Shown here: positions 5,758 through 7,896 of the stretch, piece after piece
Layout of the letters: each line of letters begins with the position of its first letter
Numbering within the stretch: position 1 is the stretch's first letter
DNA from: Gammaproteobacteria bacterium
GTDB lineage: Bacteria > Pseudomonadota > Gammaproteobacteria > Arenicellales > Arenicellaceae
Assembly (NCBI GenBank): GCA_030426005.1
Contig: JAUHZM010000142.1
Location: 1 to 7,896, forward strand
DNA length: 7,896 bases
Reading direction: 5' to 3'
Program-made: the position numbers and the translations under genes
The notes under the pieces: generated by a model
What the model was told of the DNA's origin: nothing
Seen by the model: only the letters and a program-made list of their open reading frames with translations
The model's database searches: none

Positions 5758-6240
5758 ATGCGAACTGTGGGATTCTTTAAACGTCTATTAATCATGATTT
5801 ACGACGGATTACTGTTGTTCAGTCTGGTCTTTTTGTCGTCGGCGTTAATTGCCGCATTATTCAAATTCGTGCTCGCTCCCGACGCACTGATGCAAATCGC
5901 TACCGCCGACACAGCGCCAACATTAAATGCTACAGGTAAGCTTATTGGCAGTCTGCTGGTAGCCATCAACGCCGTCGCGGTCAGTGTTTTTTACTTTGGC
6001 TGGTTTTGGACGCACGGCGGTCAAACACCGGGCATGAAAGCGTGGAGCCTGTATCTGATCAAACCCGATGGTAAGTTTGTGGACTGGCCTCTGGCCATTA
6101 AGCGCTGCGTATTTGCCGCTCTCTCCTGGGCAGCTCTCGGTCTGGGCTTTACCTGGATACTATTGAATCGCCGCCAACGTGCCTGGCACGACATTCTGAG
6201 CAACACTCAGATCGTGCACCATAAACCCAACTCAAACTAG
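5758..6240 (+). CDS. RDD-family inner-membrane protein
   Basis: This 160-residue protein has the RDD-family pattern: an Arg and an Asp in the first helix (Arg9 and Asp16 in FKRLLIMIYDGLLL), the central motif GGQTPGMKAWSLYLI (87-101), and the closing RRQRAWHDILSNT (138-150) with the second family Asp at 145. Hydrophobic stretches at about 10-38, 62-84 and 115-136 predict three membrane helices. The family is widespread; some members have been linked to ion transport or osmotic tolerance, but most have no assigned role and no substrate can be read here. The ATG has only a weak purine run (GAGAG, 5745-5749) upstream, so translation may be modest. RDD genes often sit beside lptF-lptG in gammaproteobacteria, usually in the same direction; here the gene is convergent, with one base between the stops. 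Confidence 0.93.
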   Translation: MRTVGFFKRLLIMIYDGLLLFSLVFLSSALIAALFKFVLAPDALMQIATADTAPTLNATGKLIGSLLVAINAVAVSVFYFGWFWTHGGQTPGMKAWSLYLIKPDGKFVDWPLAIKRCVFAALSWAALGLGFTWILLNRRQRAWHDILSNTQIVHHKPNSN

Positions 6241-6241
6241 G

Positions 6242-7312
6242 TCAGACAATACGGCGTATCATGAAGATACTAAGCCCGCAGACCAACAGGGTTGGCAAGG
6301 CTGCGCCGAGCATCGGTGGAATGCTGAACAAAGTCACAAAGTAACTAAACGCTTGATTGAGAATAAAAAAGCCAAGTCCAATCATAATGCCGAAGAACAA
6401 GCTGCGCCCTAGGTTACCGCTACGCGCTTCTTTAAACACGAATGGCACAGCCAGAATCAGCATGACCAGCGTCGCAAACGGCGTCACGATCTTAGACCAA
6501 AAGGTCAGTTCATAGCTGGATGTATCTTGCTTGTTCGATTTTAAGTGCGAAATGTAATTGCGGAGTTGCCAAATCGACAATTGATCCGCCTTGGTTTGGA
6601 ACACGCGCAATATTTCAGGTTCTACCACCGTACTCCAGTACGCAGCGTTGACCTCATCCGCGGCCGAACTCTGATCGTTAATCATGGTGCGCCGTAGGCC
6701 TTTCAAAACCCAACGCTGATTATCCTGGTTGTACTCACCCTGTTTGGCGGTAGAAAGAAAGCGTAAATAGTTCTGGTTATCAAACTCAAAAATTTTGATA
6801 TTCAGCAGTGTCAGGTCAGGTAATACTTCGCCGATATTCACGTAAGTATTATCGTCACGCATCCAAACACCGAAATTGCCTTTGCGACCACCTTTGTTCT
6901 GAATCGACTCGGCCTTTACTTCCAAGGCTCGAGTTTCGGTGTAGGGTGACACAACCTCGCCCATGATCATTGCGATCACCGCAAGCAATATGCCCACCTT
7001 GACCACCGAGAACACGATACGTTGAATTGACACACCAGCGGCGCGCATCACAATCAATTCCGAATCGCGCGCCAGGGTAGACAAGCCGAGTATCGAACCG
7101 ATAAGTGCGGCCATCGGAAATACTTCGTACAAGGTCTTCGGAATGCTCAGCACGACGTGCTGTAAGATTTGCATAATCCCGTAACTACCTCGATCCAAGT
7201 CGCTCAACTCGTCAATAAAACTGACGAAGGTGAAAAGACCGAGCAAGACGATAATAGTCACCATGATGTGCCGCAGCAAAATCTTGCCGATGTACATATC
7301 GAGTATGCGCAT
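6242..7312 (-). CDS. lptG: Lipopolysaccharide export permease subunit LptG
   Basis: LptG pairs with LptF to form the membrane part of the LptB2FG ABC transporter, which extracts lipopolysaccharide from the inner membrane and passes it to LptC and the periplasmic bridge. The 356-residue protein is full length (E. coli 360). The N-terminus LDMYIGKILLRHIM and residues PMAALIGSILGLSTLARDSELIVMRAAGVS (66-95) are typical, the latter holding the coupling helix that contacts LptB. Hydrophobic segments lie near 15-36, 62-80, 100-122, 273-293, 305-325 and 333-352, with a periplasmic beta-jellyroll domain between about 125 and 265. SYELTFWSKIVTPFATLVMLILAVPF (266-291) matches the family's fourth helix. 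The ATG at 7312-7310 follows the lptF TAA by one base (TAATATG), with GGAGG (7326-7322) upstream, so it is coupled to lptF. No terminator is visible after it. One substitution in the first helix is described in the findings. Confidence 0.97.
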   Translation of the reverse strand: MRILDMYIGKILLRHIMVTIIVLLGLFTFVSFIDELSDLDRGSYGIMQILQHVVLSIPKTLYEVFPMAALIGSILGLSTLARDSELIVMRAAGVSIQRIVFSVVKVGILLAVIAMIMGEVVSPYTETRALEVKAESIQNKGGRKGNFGVWMRDDNTYVNIGEVLPDLTLLNIKIFEFDNQNYLRFLSTAKQGEYNQDNQRWVLKGLRRTMINDQSSAADEVNAAYWSTVVEPEILRVFQTKADQLSIWQLRNYISHLKSNKQDTSSYELTFWSKIVTPFATLVMLILAVPFVFKEARSGNLGRSLFFGIMIGLGFFILNQAFSYFVTLFSIPPMLGAALPTLLVCGLSIFMIRRIV

Positions 7313-7313
7313 A

Positions 7314-7896
7314 TTAACGAGCCTCCGATTTATCGGCGCGCACACGGAATTCCGGTATTAGCGGCAGATTGTAGTTGCGACGGTATAAGCAGTAACAAGC
7401 CAGAACGAAGTACGCGGCGTGCACCAACCAGATCGGCGTGCCACTGGTAGCCTGGCCTTTTTTAACCAAGGCCACGGTGTAACCCAGCAAATTGGTGTAG
7501 GTTAAGTACACTAGGAACGCGAGTATCATACCGGTCGACTTGCCGCGCCGTGAGTCAACATGACTCAGCGCCAACGCGAAAATGGCGAGAACTGGCAAGG
7601 TGAATACTTTAGCAATACGCCAATACCATTCACTGCGAAGTTTCGGGTCGTTTGACTCTATGAGCTCAGTATTCGAACGAGACCGAATCGGCAAATAGAG
7701 CTTGGTCTGATTTTTTGGCTCAATGCGAATCGCGTACTTCTCGAAATCAACCACGCGATAATCGGGTGAACCCGGATTACCTTCGTAGCGTGAGCCATTC
7801 ACTAGTACCAGGAAGTTGTCTTGGGTTTTTTCATCTTCCATGCGGTACGCGGTTTTCGCCACCACAACTCCTTCGCGTTCAAACGAGGCACGATAG
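7314..7896 (-). CDS. lptF: Lipopolysaccharide export permease subunit LptF (C-terminal part, cut by the window edge)
   Basis: LptF is the second permease subunit of LptB2FG. The 193 visible residues begin within the periplasmic domain (YRASFEREGVVVAKTAYRMED), continue through VNGSRYEGNPGSPDYRVVDFEKYAIRI, and end with three membrane helices: KVFTLPVLAIFALALSHV, GMILAFLVYLTYTNLLGYTV and IWLVHAAYFVLACYCLY. The stretch SEWYWRIAKVFTLPVLAIFALALSHVDSRRGKS aligns well by eye with the C-terminal region of E. coli LptF. About 170 N-terminal residues of the usual 360-370 lie beyond base 7896. A GTG at 7865-7863 is internal, because the frame stays open to the edge and upstream residues also fit the family. 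The stop overlaps the region that carries the lptG ribosome binding site. Confidence 0.95.
   Translation of the reverse strand, partial: YRASFEREGVVVAKTAYRMEDEKTQDNFLVLVNGSRYEGNPGSPDYRVVDFEKYAIRIEPKNQTKLYLPIRSRSNTELIESNDPKLRSEWYWRIAKVFTLPVLAIFALALSHVDSRRGKSTGMILAFLVYLTYTNLLGYTVALVKKGQATSGTPIWLVHAAYFVLACYCLYRRNYNLPLIPEFRVRADKSEAR

Noticed and set aside
7313..7345. A longer LptG start 11 codons upstream of 7312.
   Set aside because: It overlaps lptF, and LptG homologues begin close to the LDMYIGK segment.

Overview
This window looks like a chromosomal segment of a gammaproteobacterium of roughly 50% GC. That reading rests on four things: a PykA-type pyruvate kinase, an iron superoxide dismutase very close to enterobacterial SodB, LptF/LptG of gammaproteobacterial type, and a HexR-like operator in front of pykA. 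The genus cannot be fixed from the sequence. No insertion sequence, CRISPR array, tRNA or rRNA gene was seen.

Layout. (1) Bases 1-668, minus strand: the N-terminal 222 residues of pykA, cut by the window edge. (2) 669-942: divergent regulatory region with a 19-bp inverted repeat (757-775) whose 15-bp core matches the HexR operator pattern. (3) 943-1527, plus strand: complete sodB, followed by a stem-loop with T tracts on both strands (1549-1581) that can serve sodB and the convergent operon. (4) 5198 down to 1598, minus strand: three tightly packed genes of unknown function. In transcription order they are a 390-aa helical protein with a TelA-like pattern, a 302-aa protein with one membrane helix (probably DUF6384), and a 496-aa coiled-coil protein ending in an Arg-rich then Gly-rich tail. 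(5) 5199-5757: a 559-bp divergent intergenic region. It holds a good plus-strand sigma70-like promoter, two perfect DnaA boxes facing each other in an 11-bp-arm palindrome, a 130-bp tract of 78% A+T with a second large palindrome, a perfect IHF consensus match, and a further near-consensus DnaA box. (6) 5758-6240, plus strand: a small RDD-family membrane protein. (7) 7896 down to 6242, minus strand: the 3' part of lptF and complete lptG, the permease pair of the lipopolysaccharide transporter, convergent with the RDD gene with a single base between the stops.

How the genes relate. pykA (lower glycolysis) and sodB (superoxide removal) share a divergent control region, and the HexR-like site ties at least pykA to Entner-Doudoroff carbon flux. 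The three-gene operon has the build of a membrane-tethered helical complex: two soluble coiled-coil proteins around one bitopic membrane protein, with a translationally coupled second junction. lptF and lptG form one coupled operon. The most notable non-coding element is the origin-like cluster in 5406-5718, which lies away from the usual origin neighbours (dnaA, dnaN, mnmG, rpmH, parAB) as far as this window shows.
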